Below the pieces are notes generated by a model that saw only the letters and a program-made list of their open reading frames with translations, had not been told where the DNA came from and searched no databases. A stretch of 64,000 bases of DNA from NCBI GenBank assembly GCA_029261815.1, contig JAJDAQ010000073.1:42642-106641 (forward strand). The letters run 5' to 3'. Position numbers and translations under genes: made by a program. This document shows positions 27,114-37,018 of the stretch, piece after piece. The DNA comes from Deltaproteobacteria bacterium (GTDB taxonomy: Bacteria > Myxococcota_A > UBA9160 > UBA6930). Positions within the stretch are counted from its first letter, which is position 1. Each line of letters begins with the position of its first letter.

Positions 27114-28663
27114 TGGCGCGCCGCATTCTTGGACTCGACATCGGCAGCCATTCGGTGAAGGCCGTCGAACTCCGCCAGGGGCTGCGCACACTCGAAGTCG
27201 TGCAACTCCGCCAGCTGCCGCTGGACGACCCCGCTCCGAGTCTGGTCCACGAACTCCGCGACTGGATCCGGATGCACGACCTGCCGACCGAAGGCCTGGT
27301 CACGGCACTCGCCGGCGACCGCGTGTCCATTCGGCGCTTGTCGTTCCCTTTCAAGGATCGCCGCAAGATCGGTCCGGCCGTTCCGTTCGAGTTGGAGGCC
27401 CAGGTTCCATTCGACCTCGACGATTTCGTCGTTGACTGGGAAGTGCTGCACGAAGGCGCTGCCCATACCGAAGTGGCCGCGACCCTCGCGCCACGGGCCG
27501 AAGTCGCGCTCTCGATCGAGAGTCTGGAAGAAGCCGGCCTCTCGCCACTGATCGTCGAAGCGGAGGGCCTGATGCTCGCCAACCTGGCGAGCGTCATCGA
27601 GCTGCCGGGAACGCGCCTGCTCGCCGACATCGGCCACCGCAAGACGACGCTCTGCCTGTGCCAGGACGGAAAGCCGATCGCGGCGCGCACGGTCCCGATC
27701 GCGGGGCAGGCAATCACTGCCGCGATCGCGTCCGCCCAGGGCCTCGGGGACATCGAGGCCGAGCGTCTGAAGATCGATCGCGGCGTCGTCGATGGTGGCG
27801 CTGGCCCGGCTGCCCTCGAAGTGCTCGACCGGCTCGCCCGAGAGCTGGTACGCACCGTCGGCTCCCTCGAGCCGATCCTGTCCGAACGCGGAACACGCAT
27901 CGACGGAATCGACTTGCTAGGCGGGACCGCGCACCTGCACCACCTCGACCAATATCTATCGGAGCGCACCAGCCTCGTCGTCCAGCGCCTCCCGCTTCCG
28001 AGCGGAGAACTCGGCGCCAGCTTCCTCGCCGGCGGCGACCCGCTCATCTTCGGGCCCGCGATGGCGCTTGCATTGCGGGGCAGCAGCCAAGCGCGAACGC
28101 GGATGAACTTCCGCCAGGGCGAATGGGAGCGCCGGATCGATCTCGGAGACATCCGGCGGCAGCTTCGCTGGCCGATGGCCCTCGTCGGCATCGCCGCAGC
28201 CCTAGCGCTGACGGCCGCTGGTACGCGTATCTACCTCGACGGGAGTCGCGCGGACCGTGCAGAACGGGAAGCCCAGTCGCTGGTGACCTCGGCCCTCGGT
28301 CGAACACCGACCGGAAGTCCGATCGCCGCGATGCAGGATGCGGTCAGAGGTGCGCAGGGTCGCGCTGATACGCTGGGCGTCTACCGCGGCAACCTCTCGG
28401 CCCTCGACGTGCTGACCGAGATCTCGCGGCACGTTCCGGAGCAACTCGATGTCGCATTCGACGAACTATCGATCGACCGCCAGGTCGTGCAGATCAAGGG
28501 GCATGCGCCTTCATACGAAGCCGTGGATCAGCTTCGCCGGGAGCTGGCACGGTATGCGCCATTCTCGGAGATCACTGTCGGTGACATCACCACGGACCCC
28601 CGCCGCGGTGGACAGAACTTCAGCGCCCGCATCAGCCTCTCCTTCCTGGAGGAGACGTCGTGA
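27113..28663 (+). CDS. gspL: GspL-type protein with PilM-like actin fold and PilN-like C-domain
   Basis: A 516-residue protein. The N-terminal 330 residues have an actin-like/PilM ATPase layout (ILGLDIGSHSVKAVELRQG, LADIGHRKTTLCL, IDLLGGTAHLHHLDQYL); the rest carries one membrane segment (MALVGIAAALALTAAGTRIYL) and a PilN-like ferredoxin fold (LSALDVLTEISRHVPEQLD, VQIKGHAPSYEAVDQL). In type II systems GspL recruits GspE to the membrane. The ATG at 27113 shares its A with the gspK stop and has GGAGGG upstream. The fused PilM-PilN organisation is the known relationship between GspL and type IV pilus genes. Confidence 0.9.
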   Translation: MARRILGLDIGSHSVKAVELRQGLRTLEVVQLRQLPLDDPAPSLVHELRDWIRMHDLPTEGLVTALAGDRVSIRRLSFPFKDRRKIGPAVPFELEAQVPFDLDDFVVDWEVLHEGAAHTEVAATLAPRAEVALSIESLEEAGLSPLIVEAEGLMLANLASVIELPGTRLLADIGHRKTTLCLCQDGKPIAARTVPIAGQAITAAIASAQGLGDIEAERLKIDRGVVDGGAGPAALEVLDRLARELVRTVGSLEPILSERGTRIDGIDLLGGTAHLHHLDQYLSERTSLVVQRLPLPSGELGASFLAGGDPLIFGPAMALALRGSSQARTRMNFRQGEWERRIDLGDIRRQLRWPMALVGIAAALALTAAGTRIYLDGSRADRAEREAQSLVTSALGRTPTGSPIAAMQDAVRGAQGRADTLGVYRGNLSALDVLTEISRHVPEQLDVAFDELSIDRQVVQIKGHAPSYEAVDQLRRELARYAPFSEITVGDITTDPRRGGQNFSARISLSFLEETS

Positions 28664-29229
28664 ACGACTGGATGAAGCGACTGCGCGAAGCCTGGAGCGC
28701 GCTTCAGCCGCGCGAACGATGGCTCGTCGGCTCCGTCGTCGCCCTCTCGGCGTGCCTGATCATCGCGTTTGGCATCATTCGTCCGACACTGGCCGCGCAA
28801 TCGCGTCAGGCCAGCCGTGTCGACACCGCGCGCCAGGAACTCGAGGTCGTCCGTGGGTTGCGCGACCAATTCGACGCGGTCAATGGCCGGCTCCGATCGG
28901 TCGAGGAACGCATCGCGAGTGCGCCGCGCGGTGAGATCTTCACGACGCTCGAGCAGCTCGCGGGACAATCCCAGGTGACGGTCGATGCCATGGAACCCCG
29001 CTCGGCTCCGGCGAGCGACGACTACCGCGAGACCAAGGTTCAGGTCACGCTGAAGGGCCAGACGCTGGCTCAGGTCGTTCGCTACCTGCATGGCATCGAG
29101 AACGCGAAGCAACCCCTCTCGATCAAGAGCCTTCGAGTGCGAACACGTGCGGACAAGCCCGAACTCCTGGACGTCACGTTCACGGTGTCATCGTTCGAGC
29201 CGATCACCGGTGGCAGCAACACCGGATGA
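28660..29229 (+). CDS. gspM: Type II secretion protein GspM
   Basis: A 189-residue inner-membrane protein. One membrane segment (WLVGSVVALSACLIIAFGII) after a short cytosolic region with LQPRERW, a coiled stretch, then a periplasmic ferredoxin-like domain (FTTLEQLAGQSQVTVDAMEP, TLKGQTLAQVVRYLHGIE). The GTG start overlaps gspL as GTGA. GspM partners GspL in the platform; sequence conservation is low, so the call leans on topology and order. Confidence 0.88.
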   Translation: MNDWMKRLREAWSALQPRERWLVGSVVALSACLIIAFGIIRPTLAAQSRQASRVDTARQELEVVRGLRDQFDAVNGRLRSVEERIASAPRGEIFTTLEQLAGQSQVTVDAMEPRSAPASDDYRETKVQVTLKGQTLAQVVRYLHGIENAKQPLSIKSLRVRTRADKPELLDVTFTVSSFEPITGGSNTG

Positions 29230-30044
29230 GCCGCGGCCGGAACTGGCTGCGCGTCGTCGCCATCGGCGCCGGCGTCCTGACCCTCACGCTCGTGCTTGTC
29301 GCGTTGCGCTTCCCGTGGGATCGATTCACACCCATGGTCGAAGAGGTGGCGTCCCAAGCTGCCGGACGCCCGATTCAGATCGAACGTATCGAGATCGCCC
29401 TCAGCACCATCGGCCCGAGCCTTGTCGCCAGCGGTGTCTCGGTTCCAGTCGGCCCGGGTCCGCCCATCCGATTTGATGTCATCTACGCCCGACCAGCGTT
29501 CGCATTCGACTGGCTCCAAGGCGCCCCACTCTTTCGGCTTCGCGCGACCGGCCCGGCCCTCGGGTTCGATGGACTGGCCGGAACACTTCGGATCACGGGT
29601 CGCGCCGAGAGCGCCGATGTCATGGGCCTGCCCTGGCCAGGATCGCCCATGGCCAACGGTGCCGTCACGGCCAATCTTGATCTTCGGTTCGAAGCTTCGA
29701 CCCTGATCGGCTCCGCCAGCCTGGAAGGCCGGGATGGCGCGCTCTTCCCGCCTAGCCTGCCCGTTGCGGTGCCATACGATCGCCTGACTGGCGAGCTCGT
29801 GTTGTCGACCGCCGGAATCGAACTGGCCCCACTGCGGCTCGAAGGCCCGATGCTGACGGCGCACACCACCGGCAACATCCAGATCGCCGCCGGCGGCGCA
29901 GCATCGGCCGGCCTCGCCCTCGAGGTTCTCCTCGAGCGAGTCGATCCCACCCTCGCCTCACTCGCCGGCGCGGGCGGGCAGTCGCTAGCGGCCGGGCGCC
30001 GGCTTACCGTCAGCGGGACCGCGAGCCGCCCGATCGTTCGCTGA
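29226..30044 (+). CDS. gspN: Type II secretion protein GspN
   Basis: A 272-residue protein with an N-terminal membrane anchor (VVAIGAGVLTLTLVLVALRFP) and a beta-rich body. It resembles GspN/AsmA-like proteins found at the end of gsp operons in delta-type lineages. There is no catalytic motif, and its role in secretion is not well defined. It overlaps gspM by 4 bases and is the last gene of the operon. Confidence 0.8.
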   Translation: MSRGRNWLRVVAIGAGVLTLTLVLVALRFPWDRFTPMVEEVASQAAGRPIQIERIEIALSTIGPSLVASGVSVPVGPGPPIRFDVIYARPAFAFDWLQGAPLFRLRATGPALGFDGLAGTLRITGRAESADVMGLPWPGSPMANGAVTANLDLRFEASTLIGSASLEGRDGALFPPSLPVAVPYDRLTGELVLSTAGIELAPLRLEGPMLTAHTTGNIQIAAGGAASAGLALEVLLERVDPTLASLAGAGGQSLAAGRRLTVSGTASRPIVR

Positions 30045-30073
30045 TCCGAGGGCCCCGCTTCAGCTCCGGACGG

Positions 30074-30101
30074 TTGCCGCCGATGCAGGAGCGAGTTATA
30101 T
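30074..30101 (+). promoter_or_regulatory. Probable promoter of the ArsR-methyltransferase gene
   Basis: TTGCCG and TTATAT are separated by 16 bases, just upstream of a palindromic operator and the regulator gene. The -10 match is only fair. Confidence 0.4.
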
Positions 30102-30113
30102 CCCTTCATCTGG

Positions 30114-30127
30114 ATTGATTGATCAAT
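30114..30127. promoter_or_regulatory. Palindromic operator-like site ATTGAT-TG-ATCAAT
   Basis: Perfect 6-base inverted arms with a 2-base centre lie 13 bases after the presumed -10 box and 37 bases before the chosen start. ArsR-family proteins bind short AT-rich palindromes of this type, so autoregulation by the downstream gene is the simple reading, possibly with co-control of metH. Confidence 0.55.
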
Positions 30128-30163
30128 GGAGCGCTGACGGCTCCCACTCGCAGGATGCGCTCG

Positions 30164-31111
30164 ATGAGTGCGGAATTCCTACAGAAAATCTTTCGGACCC
30201 TGGGCGACCCGACCCGGGTCCGCATCCTGCTTCTGCTGGAACGGGAAGAACTCGCCGTTCAAGAGCTGATGGACGTCCTGGGGATGGCGCAATCGCGGGT
30301 CTCCCGACATCTAGGCATCCTGCGTGAGGCGGCACTCGTGCGAGACCGCCGCGACGGCACCTTCGCCCTCTATCGCTTCGTCGCTCCCGACGAGGACGCT
30401 TGGCGAGACGCCTGGGCATTGGCGCGGCGTGCGGTCGCGGGTGACCCCGCTCCCGAAAAGGATCAGATCGCACTCGCGCGCGTTCTCGCCGCGCGAGGCA
30501 ACCGCGGGCACAGCTTCTTCGACGCGGTGGGCGGTGAGTGGGACGCCTTGCGGAAGGTGTGGGGCGACGAACTGCTTCGCGCACGCGCCCTCACCCACCT
30601 GGTCCCACCTGGCCTCGTCGTCGCCGATGTCGGGACCGGAACCGGCGTCCTGGCGCTGGAACTGGCCGGACTCGGCTGCCGGGTCATCGCCGTGGATTCT
30701 TCCACCGCAATGCTGGACGCCGCGGCGCGCAAGATCGCGGAAGCCGGCTGCGGGGACATTGAACTCCGCGAGGGCGACGCCGAACACCTGCCGCTCGAGG
30801 ACGGTGAAGTCGATGCAGCCTACGCCCACATGGTCCTCCAGTACCTCGAGGCCCCGGAGCCCGCGATCGCAGAGATGGCGCGCGTGATCCGGCCTGGCGG
30901 CCACGTCGTCCTCATCGACTTCACTCGCCACGACCGTGCCTGGATGCAGCAAGAACTCGGGGTCCGCCATCTCGGCTTCGCCGCCGAAGAAATCGAGGCG
31001 GCCCTGACGGGCGCAGGACTCACGAACGTCTGCATCGATCGCCACCGCGAAGCGACCCGGGGAGCCGACCTCCCTGAGACATTCATCGCCCGCGCCCAGA
31101 AACCTGACTGA
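30164..31111 (+). CDS. ArsR-family regulator fused to SAM-dependent methyltransferase domain (SahR-like)
   Basis: A 315-residue two-domain protein. Residues 1-85 are a winged helix ([48 protein letters not shown]); residues 130-315 a class I methyltransferase ([49 protein letters not shown]). No Cys metal-sensing motif is seen. This architecture and the position 32 bases ahead of metH match the idea of an SAH/SAM-sensing repressor (SahR type) rather than an arsenic sensor. The ATG at 30164 has AGGA 8 bases upstream; earlier starts would put coding over the operator. Confidence 0.88.
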   Translation: MSAEFLQKIFRTLGDPTRVRILLLLEREELAVQELMDVLGMAQSRVSRHLGILREAALVRDRRDGTFALYRFVAPDEDAWRDAWALARRAVAGDPAPEKDQIALARVLAARGNRGHSFFDAVGGEWDALRKVWGDELLRARALTHLVPPGLVVADVGTGTGVLALELAGLGCRVIAVDSSTAMLDAAARKIAEAGCGDIELREGDAEHLPLEDGEVDAAYAHMVLQYLEAPEPAIAEMARVIRPGGHVVLIDFTRHDRAWMQQELGVRHLGFAAEEIEAALTGAGLTNVCIDRHREATRGADLPETFIARAQKPD

Positions 31112-31143
31112 CCGCGGCCGGCCCTGCCCGCACGCACCTGGAG

Positions 31144-34100
31144 ATGCCCGTGATTCCGGCTTCCCCCACTGAACGACAGCTTCGCGAACTGCTCCGCGAA
31201 CGCATCCTGATCAAGGATGGCGCGATGGGCACCATGATCCAGCGCGAAGGCCTGGCCGAAGACGACTATCGCGGCGAGCGTTTCGCCGATCACGGCCAGG
31301 AGTTGAAGGGCAACAACGACCTGTTGGTGCTGACGCAGCCGGACCTGATCCGCGAGATCCACGAGCGCTTCCTCGATGCCGGCGCAGACATCCTGGGCAC
31401 CACGACGTTCAGCGCGACCACCATCGGCCAGGCCGACTACGGGACGGAATCGCACGCGAGAGAGATCAACCGCGAGGCGGCCCGCCTCGCGCGGGAAGCC
31501 GCAGATGCGTTTACCGCTCGAAACCCGGACCGACCGCGCTTCGTCGGCGGCGCGATGGGGCCGACCAACAAGACGTTGTCGCTTTCGCCCGACGTCAACG
31601 ACCCGGCTTTCCGCGCGGTCTCCTGGGAAGAGATGACGGCCGCTTACGCGGACCAGGCACGGGGTCTACTGGAAGGTGGATCCGACCTGCTCCTGGTGGA
31701 GACCTCGTTCGACACCTTGAACGCGAAGTCGGCCCTTGTCGCCATCGACCAGGTCTTCGAAGAGCGCGGCGAACGCGTCCCGTTGTTGGCCTCGGTCGCG
31801 ATCACGGACGCGAGCGGCCGAACGCTCTCGGGCCAGACCGTCGAAGCGTTCTACCACTCACTCCGGCACGCGCAGCCGCTGTTCGTTGGCTGCAACTGCT
31901 CGATGGGCGCCGAACTCACGCGCCCATACGTGGCCGAAATGGCCGCGGTCTCCGACACCTACGTGTCGGCCTATCTCAATGCCGGTTTGCCCAACGCCAT
32001 GGGCGACTACGACGAAGCCCCGGAGACGACGGGTCGGTTCCTGGGCGAAATGGCCGAGAGCGGACTCTTGAACCTGGCCGGCGGTTGTTGCGGGACCACC
32101 CCTGAACACATCCGTGCGATCGCCGAGAACGTGGCGGAACACCCGCCGCGTGCCCTGCCTTCCGCGGGTCCCCGACCGACTCGCTTGTCCGGACTCGAAA
32201 CCCTCGAGATCCGCCCCGACTCGAACTTCATCATGGTCGGCGAACGCACCAACGTGACGGGCTCAGCCCGTTTCCGACGCTTGATCAAGAGTGGCGATTT
32301 CGAGACCGCGGTCGAAGTCGCGCTGGATCAGGTCCGGGGCGGCGCCAACGTCCTTGACGTCAACATGGACGAGGGTCTGCTCGACTCGGTCGAGTGCATG
32401 CGCCACTTCCTGAACCTGATCGCGGCCGAACCCGAGATCGCGCGTATCCCGGTGATGGTCGACAGCTCCAAGTGGGAAGTCCTCGAAGCCGGTCTCCAGT
32501 GTCTGCAAGGCAAGGGAATCGTCAACTCGATCTCGCTGAAGGACGGCGAAGACGCTTTCCTCGAGAAGGCGCGAACCATTCGACGCTATGGCGCCGCCGT
32601 CGTCGTCATGGCATTCGACGAAACCGGTCAAGCCGACTCTTGCGAGCGAAAAGTCGAGATCTGCGAACGTGCTTATCGTCTTCTCACCGAGCAAGTCGAG
32701 TTCCCCCCGGAAGACATCATCTTCGATCCGAACATCCTCGCCATCGCCACCGGAATCGAAGAGCACGCCGGCTACGGCGTATCATTCATCGAAGCCGCGA
32801 GCGAGATCAAGGCGCGATGTCCCGGTGTTCACATCTCGGGCGGCGTCTCCAACTTGTCCTTCTCGTTCCGCGGCAATGACCGGGTCCGCGAGGCCATTCA
32901 CTCGGCCTTCCTCTACCACGCCATCCAGGCGGGGATGGACATGGGCATCGTGAACGCGGGCCAGCTCCAGGTCTACGAAGACATCCCGAAGGACCTCCTC
33001 GAACACGTCGAAGACATCATCTGGAACCGACGCGAAGACGCGACCGAGCGAATGGTCGACTTCGCCGAAACGGTGAAGGGCGACGGAAAGAAGAGGGAAA
33101 TCGACCTGACCTGGCGCGAGGCCCCGGTCGAAGAGCGGATTTCGCACGCCCTCGTGCACGGCGTCGTCGACTTCATCGAGGCCGACGCAGAAGAAGCCCG
33201 CGTCAAGCTGGGCACGCCCCTGCTCGTGATCGAAGGGCCGCTGATGGACGGCATGAACATCGTCGGCGACCTGTTCGGCGCCGGAAAGATGTTCCTGCCA
33301 CAGGTGGTCAAGAGCGCGCGCGCCATGAAGAAGGCCGTGGCTTATCTCGAGCCGTTCATGGAAGACGGTGTTGATGGAAAGCCCAAGTCGAAGGGCCGAA
33401 TCGTCATGGCCACGGTCAAGGGCGACGTGCACGATATCGGCAAGAACATCGTGGGCGTCGTGCTCCGCTGTAATTCCTATGACGTCCTCGACCTCGGCGT
33501 CATGGTGCCTGCGGACAAGATCATCGACACCGCCATTCGCGAAGAATGTGATCTGATCGGCCTTTCTGGTTTGATCACTCCAAGCCTCGACGAAATGGTG
33601 AATGTCGCGCAAGAGATGAAGCGACGGAAGATCGCGCTGCCTGTCTTGATCGGCGGTGCCACGACGAGCGGACAACACACGGCCGTGCGCATCGCACCGG
33701 CGTATGCCGACGTTCCGGTCGTTCACGTCAAAGACGCCTCGCGCGCAGTCGGCACCGTGTCCCACCTTCTCGACGCAGACAACCGGGCCGCTCTCCAGAG
33801 CAAAAACCTCGAGACACAGGCGCGACTTCGCGCGCTTCACGCCAGCAAGAACGAGAAGAAGCTCCTGTCGATCCGGGATGCTCGCAACAACCGGTCGCCG
33901 ATTGAATGGAAGGCCGAGGACATTCCGGCGCCGGCATTCCTCGGCACCCGCGAGGTCGCGCCCAAGGTTGCCGACCTCCGACCTTTCATCGACTGGACGT
34001 TCTTCTTCTCTGCCTGGGAGTTGAAGGGCCGATACCCGAAGATCCTGGACCACCCGACCATCGGACCGGAAGCTCGGAAGCTCTTCGATGACGCCAACGA

Positions 34101-34839
34101 ACTGCTCGACCGCATCGAACGAGAGGACCTCATTCGCGCGCGCGGCGTCTACGGCTTCTGGCCCGCACATACGGAAGGCGACGACATCGTCGTGTTCGAG
34201 GACGCGGAACGAACGCAGCAGATCGCGCGTTTCCCCATGCTCCGACAACAACGACCGGCCAACGACGCGCCGAGCCGTTCCCTAGCCGACTTCATCGCGC
34301 CAAAGGACACAGGTCTCCCGGATCATGTCGGTGCTTTCGCCGTGACGGGTGGCCTGGGCGCCGAGGAACTCGCACAGACATTCGAGGCCGATCACGACGA
34401 CTACAACGCGATCCTGGCCAAAGCTGTTGCCGACCGACTCGCTGAAGCCTTTGCCGAATGGCTCCACCAGCAGGCGCGAAGGGATTGGGGCTACGGTGCC
34501 GCGGAATCCTTCTCGAACGACGACCTGATCGCCGAGGAGTACCAGGGCATTCGCCCCGCGTTCGGCTACCCCGCGTGCCCCGATCACACGCCGAAGAGCA
34601 CATTGTTCGAACTCCTCGACGCCCGAAGCCAGGGCATCGAACTGACCGAACACTTCGCCATGCTGCCGGCCGCGAGCGTTTCAGGGCTCTACTTCGCACA
34701 TCCGGAGTCGCGCTACTTCAACGTGGGCGCCCTCGGTCGAGACCAGATCATCGACTACGCGAAGCGAACAGGCATCGAACCGGCAGAAGCGGAGCGATGG
34801 CTTCGTTCGAACCTCGGTTACGACCCCGACGACGCCTGA
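31144..34839 (+). CDS. metH: Cobalamin-dependent methionine synthase
   Basis: A 1231-residue modular enzyme that makes methionine from homocysteine with methyl-tetrahydrofolate. Domains in order: homocysteine domain (zinc ligands in [10 protein letters not shown] and [11 protein letters not shown]), pterin domain from about 360 ([27 protein letters not shown]), helical cap, B12 domain with [16 protein letters not shown] whose His is the lower cobalt ligand, and the AdoMet-reactivation domain ([30 protein letters not shown]). All modules are complete, so a B12-dependent, reactivable enzyme is expected. No cobalamin riboswitch fits in the 32-base gap upstream; control is likely through the ArsR-methyltransferase gene. 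Confidence 0.98.
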   Translation: MPVIPASPTERQLRELLRERILIKDGAMGTMIQREGLAEDDYRGERFADHGQELKGNNDLLVLTQPDLIREIHERFLDAGADILGTTTFSATTIGQADYGTESHAREINREAARLAREAADAFTARNPDRPRFVGGAMGPTNKTLSLSPDVNDPAFRAVSWEEMTAAYADQARGLLEGGSDLLLVETSFDTLNAKSALVAIDQVFEERGERVPLLASVAITDASGRTLSGQTVEAFYHSLRHAQPLFVGCNCSMGAELTRPYVAEMAAVSDTYVSAYLNAGLPNAMGDYDEAPETTGRFLGEMAESGLLNLAGGCCGTTPEHIRAIAENVAEHPPRALPSAGPRPTRLSGLETLEIRPDSNFIMVGERTNVTGSARFRRLIKSGDFETAVEVALDQVRGGANVLDVNMDEGLLDSVECMRHFLNLIAAEPEIARIPVMVDSSKWEVLEAGLQCLQGKGIVNSISLKDGEDAFLEKARTIRRYGAAVVVMAFDETGQADSCERKVEICERAYRLLTEQVEFPPEDIIFDPNILAIATGIEEHAGYGVSFIEAASEIKARCPGVHISGGVSNLSFSFRGNDRVREAIHSAFLYHAIQAGMDMGIVNAGQLQVYEDIPKDLLEHVEDIIWNRREDATERMVDFAETVKGDGKKREIDLTWREAPVEERISHALVHGVVDFIEADAEEARVKLGTPLLVIEGPLMDGMNIVGDLFGAGKMFLPQVVKSARAMKKAVAYLEPFMEDGVDGKPKSKGRIVMATVKGDVHDIGKNIVGVVLRCNSYDVLDLGVMVPADKIIDTAIREECDLIGLSGLITPSLDEMVNVAQEMKRRKIALPVLIGGATTSGQHTAVRIAPAYADVPVVHVKDASRAVGTVSHLLDADNRAALQSKNLETQARLRALHASKNEKKLLSIRDARNNRSPIEWKAEDIPAPAFLGTREVAPKVADLRPFIDWTFFFSAWELKGRYPKILDHPTIGPEARKLFDDANELLDRIEREDLIRARGVYGFWPAHTEGDDIVVFEDAERTQQIARFPMLRQQRPANDAPSRSLADFIAPKDTGLPDHVGAFAVTGGLGAEELAQTFEADHDDYNAILAKAVADRLAEAFAEWLHQQARRDWGYGAAESFSNDDLIAEEYQGIRPAFGYPACPDHTPKSTLFELLDARSQGIELTEHFAMLPAASVSGLYFAHPESRYFNVGALGRDQIIDYAKRTGIEPAEAERWLRSNLGYDPDDA

Positions 34840-34865
34840 CCCACCATCCCCTACCCTCCTGCGCG

Positions 34866-35567
34866 ATGGATGGGAAGATTCAGGCCGTCATCTTCGATGT
34901 CTCGGGGACGCTGTTGCACCTGCGAGAGCCGGTGGGCGAAACGTATGCGCGCTTCGCCAAGGTTCACGGCGTGGTCATCCCCGCCGACCGCCTGACCGAA
35001 GCCTTCGGCCGCATTTTTGCCGCGGCCCCGGCCAACGTCTACCCCGGCGAGCCATTGTGGAAGGCCGAGGCACTCGAGCGTCAGTGGTGGTCGGTCCTGG
35101 TGCGCGACACGTTCCGCGCCGCGGACCAGATGGTTCGATTCGAAGACTTCGATACGTTTTGTGATTCCCTCTGGAGCCACTACGCCGGGACCGAAGCCTG
35201 GGAGCTTGCACCCGCCGCGCGAGAAATGCTGCGAGAGATCGCATCGGGAAGCCGCCAGGTCGCGATCCTTTCGAACTTCGACCAACGACTCCGCCGTCTG
35301 CTTCTCGCTTTCGAGCTCCACGAAATCTTCGATGCGATCACGACGCCGGCTGACGCGGGTGCAGCGAAGCCGGAACGCCAGATCTTCGATGTCTGTCTCA
35401 AACGCCTCGGCATTCCCGGCCACCGCGCCGTCTACGTCGGCGACCACCCCGAAAACGACTTCGACGGCGCCGCGAGTGCAGGCCTCCACCCGATCGACGT
35501 GACCTTGTTCGAGTCCCTCGCGGAACTCCCCGCGGCGCTCGACGCTCTTGAGAAGGAACTCGCATGA
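34866..35567 (+). CDS. HAD-superfamily hydrolase
   Basis: A 233-residue haloacid-dehalogenase-like phosphatase. Motif I is IFDVSGTLLHL, with nucleophile Asp but Ser where the usual second Asp lies, as in HDHD3-like members. Motif II is ILSNFDQRL, the Lys motif III lies in AGAAKPERQIFD, and motif IV is YVGDHPENDFDGA. Loss of the second Asp usually lowers phosphomonoesterase acid/base function, so the reaction is uncertain. Its stop overlaps the tldD start by 4 bases. Confidence 0.88.
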   Translation: MDGKIQAVIFDVSGTLLHLREPVGETYARFAKVHGVVIPADRLTEAFGRIFAAAPANVYPGEPLWKAEALERQWWSVLVRDTFRAADQMVRFEDFDTFCDSLWSHYAGTEAWELAPAAREMLREIASGSRQVAILSNFDQRLRRLLLAFELHEIFDAITTPADAGAAKPERQIFDVCLKRLGIPGHRAVYVGDHPENDFDGAASAGLHPIDVTLFESLAELPAALDALEKELA

Positions 35568-37018
35568 CCGACCTCCCTGACAACGGGCGCGCAGCCGCGC
35601 TCTTCCGCGATCGTTTCGGCATCGACGACCGTGCGCTCGACGCTGCGCTGGGAACAACGCTGGAGCGAAAGGTCGACCACGCCGACCTCTTCTTCGAATA
35701 CACCACCCAGGACTCGGTCGCGCTCGAGGAAGGCATCGTCAAGAACGGCGATCGGCACCTGACGCAGGGCGTCGGGGTGCGGGCCCAGACCGGCGAGCGC
35801 CAGGGCTACGCTCATGCAGACGACCTCGACGTCGCGAGTATCCAGCTTGCCGCGACGACGGCGCGTGCCATCGCTTCGGCAGGAGGTGGGGAGACGGCGG
35901 TCGCAACGCAGCGCGCCGTCGCGCCGTCGCTCGATCTCTACCCGGTCACACTCGCTCCGACCGACGTTCCAGTCGAAGAGAAAATCGCGCTGCTCGACGC
36001 GATCGACGTGTATGCACGCGCCCAAGATCCCCGTGTCCGCCAGGTCATGGCGAGCGTGGTCTGCCAGAACCGACACGTCATGATCGCGGCCAGCGATGGC
36101 ACGTGGGTCAGTGACGTCCAACCGCTCGTGCGTCTGAACGTGAGCGTCATCGTCGAAGAGAATGGCCGCCGTGAGACCGGCTACCAGGGCATGGGCGGCC
36201 GCCAGGAACTCGCTGAATTCCTCCTCGACGGCACCTGGAAGCCCCTCGTGGACGAAGCGATTCGACTGGGAATCGTGAACCTTGGTGCTGTGGCGTGCCC
36301 GGCTGGCACGATGGACATCGTCCTCGGGCCCGGCTGGCCCGGCGTCCTGCTCCACGAAGCGGTCGGCCACGGACTCGAGGGCGACTTCAACCGAAAGAAG
36401 ACTTCCGCCTTCTCGGATCGGATCGGCGAGCGCGTGGCGGCACCGGGCGTCACTGTGGTTGATGACGGCACCCTTGCCGGCCGTCGAGGATCACTCAACG
36501 TCGACGACGAGGGCACCGCGACCCAACGCAACGTCCTGATCGAAGATGGCATCTTGCGCGGCTACCTCCACGACCGACTCAACGCGCGGCTGATGGGTCA
36601 TGCGCCCACTGGCAACGGCCGCCGCGAAAGTTATGCACACCTTCCAATGCCGCGAATGACGAACACCTTCATGCTCGCGGGCCAGGAGGATCCGGGTGAC
36701 GTCTTGCGTTCTGTCCAGAACGGTCTCTACGCGGTCTCGTTCGGCGGCGGCCAGGTGGACATCACCAACGGCAAGTTCGTCTTCCAGTGCACCGAGGCCT
36801 ACCGCATCGAAGACGGCAAGGTCACGGCCCCCGTCAAAGGGGCAACGCTGATTGGAAACGGGCCCGACGTGCTGACCCGCGTGTCACGAATCGGGAACGA
36901 CCTCGAACTCGACTGGGGCGTCGGAACCTGCGGCAAGGACGGGCAAGGCGTTCCCGTAGGAGTCGGGCAACCGACCCTGCGCGTCGACCAGATCACCGTG
37001 GGAGGCACCGAAGGATGA
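35564..37018 (+). CDS. tldD: Metalloprotease TldD
   Basis: A 484-residue TldD, the catalytic half of the TldD/TldE heterodimer that trims unfolded or modified peptides. The zinc-site motif HEAVGHGLEGD lies near residue 265, followed by VVDDGTLAGRRGSLNVDDEG and the C-terminal TNGKFVFQCTEAYRIEDGK. Start and stop overlap its neighbours by 4 bases each; the partner pmbA follows directly, so stoichiometric expression is likely. Substrates in other bacteria include microcin and antitoxin peptides; none is evident here. Confidence 0.95.
   Translation: MTDLPDNGRAAALFRDRFGIDDRALDAALGTTLERKVDHADLFFEYTTQDSVALEEGIVKNGDRHLTQGVGVRAQTGERQGYAHADDLDVASIQLAATTARAIASAGGGETAVATQRAVAPSLDLYPVTLAPTDVPVEEKIALLDAIDVYARAQDPRVRQVMASVVCQNRHVMIAASDGTWVSDVQPLVRLNVSVIVEENGRRETGYQGMGGRQELAEFLLDGTWKPLVDEAIRLGIVNLGAVACPAGTMDIVLGPGWPGVLLHEAVGHGLEGDFNRKKTSAFSDRIGERVAAPGVTVVDDGTLAGRRGSLNVDDEGTATQRNVLIEDGILRGYLHDRLNARLMGHAPTGNGRRESYAHLPMPRMTNTFMLAGQEDPGDVLRSVQNGLYAVSFGGGQVDITNGKFVFQCTEAYRIEDGKVTAPVKGATLIGNGPDVLTRVSRIGNDLELDWGVGTCGKDGQGVPVGVGQPTLRVDQITVGGTEG

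Noticed and set aside
34458..34865. N-terminal extension of the HAD hydrolase into metH
   Set aside because: The extension is out-of-frame metH sequence; the ATG at 34866 starts right before motif I.
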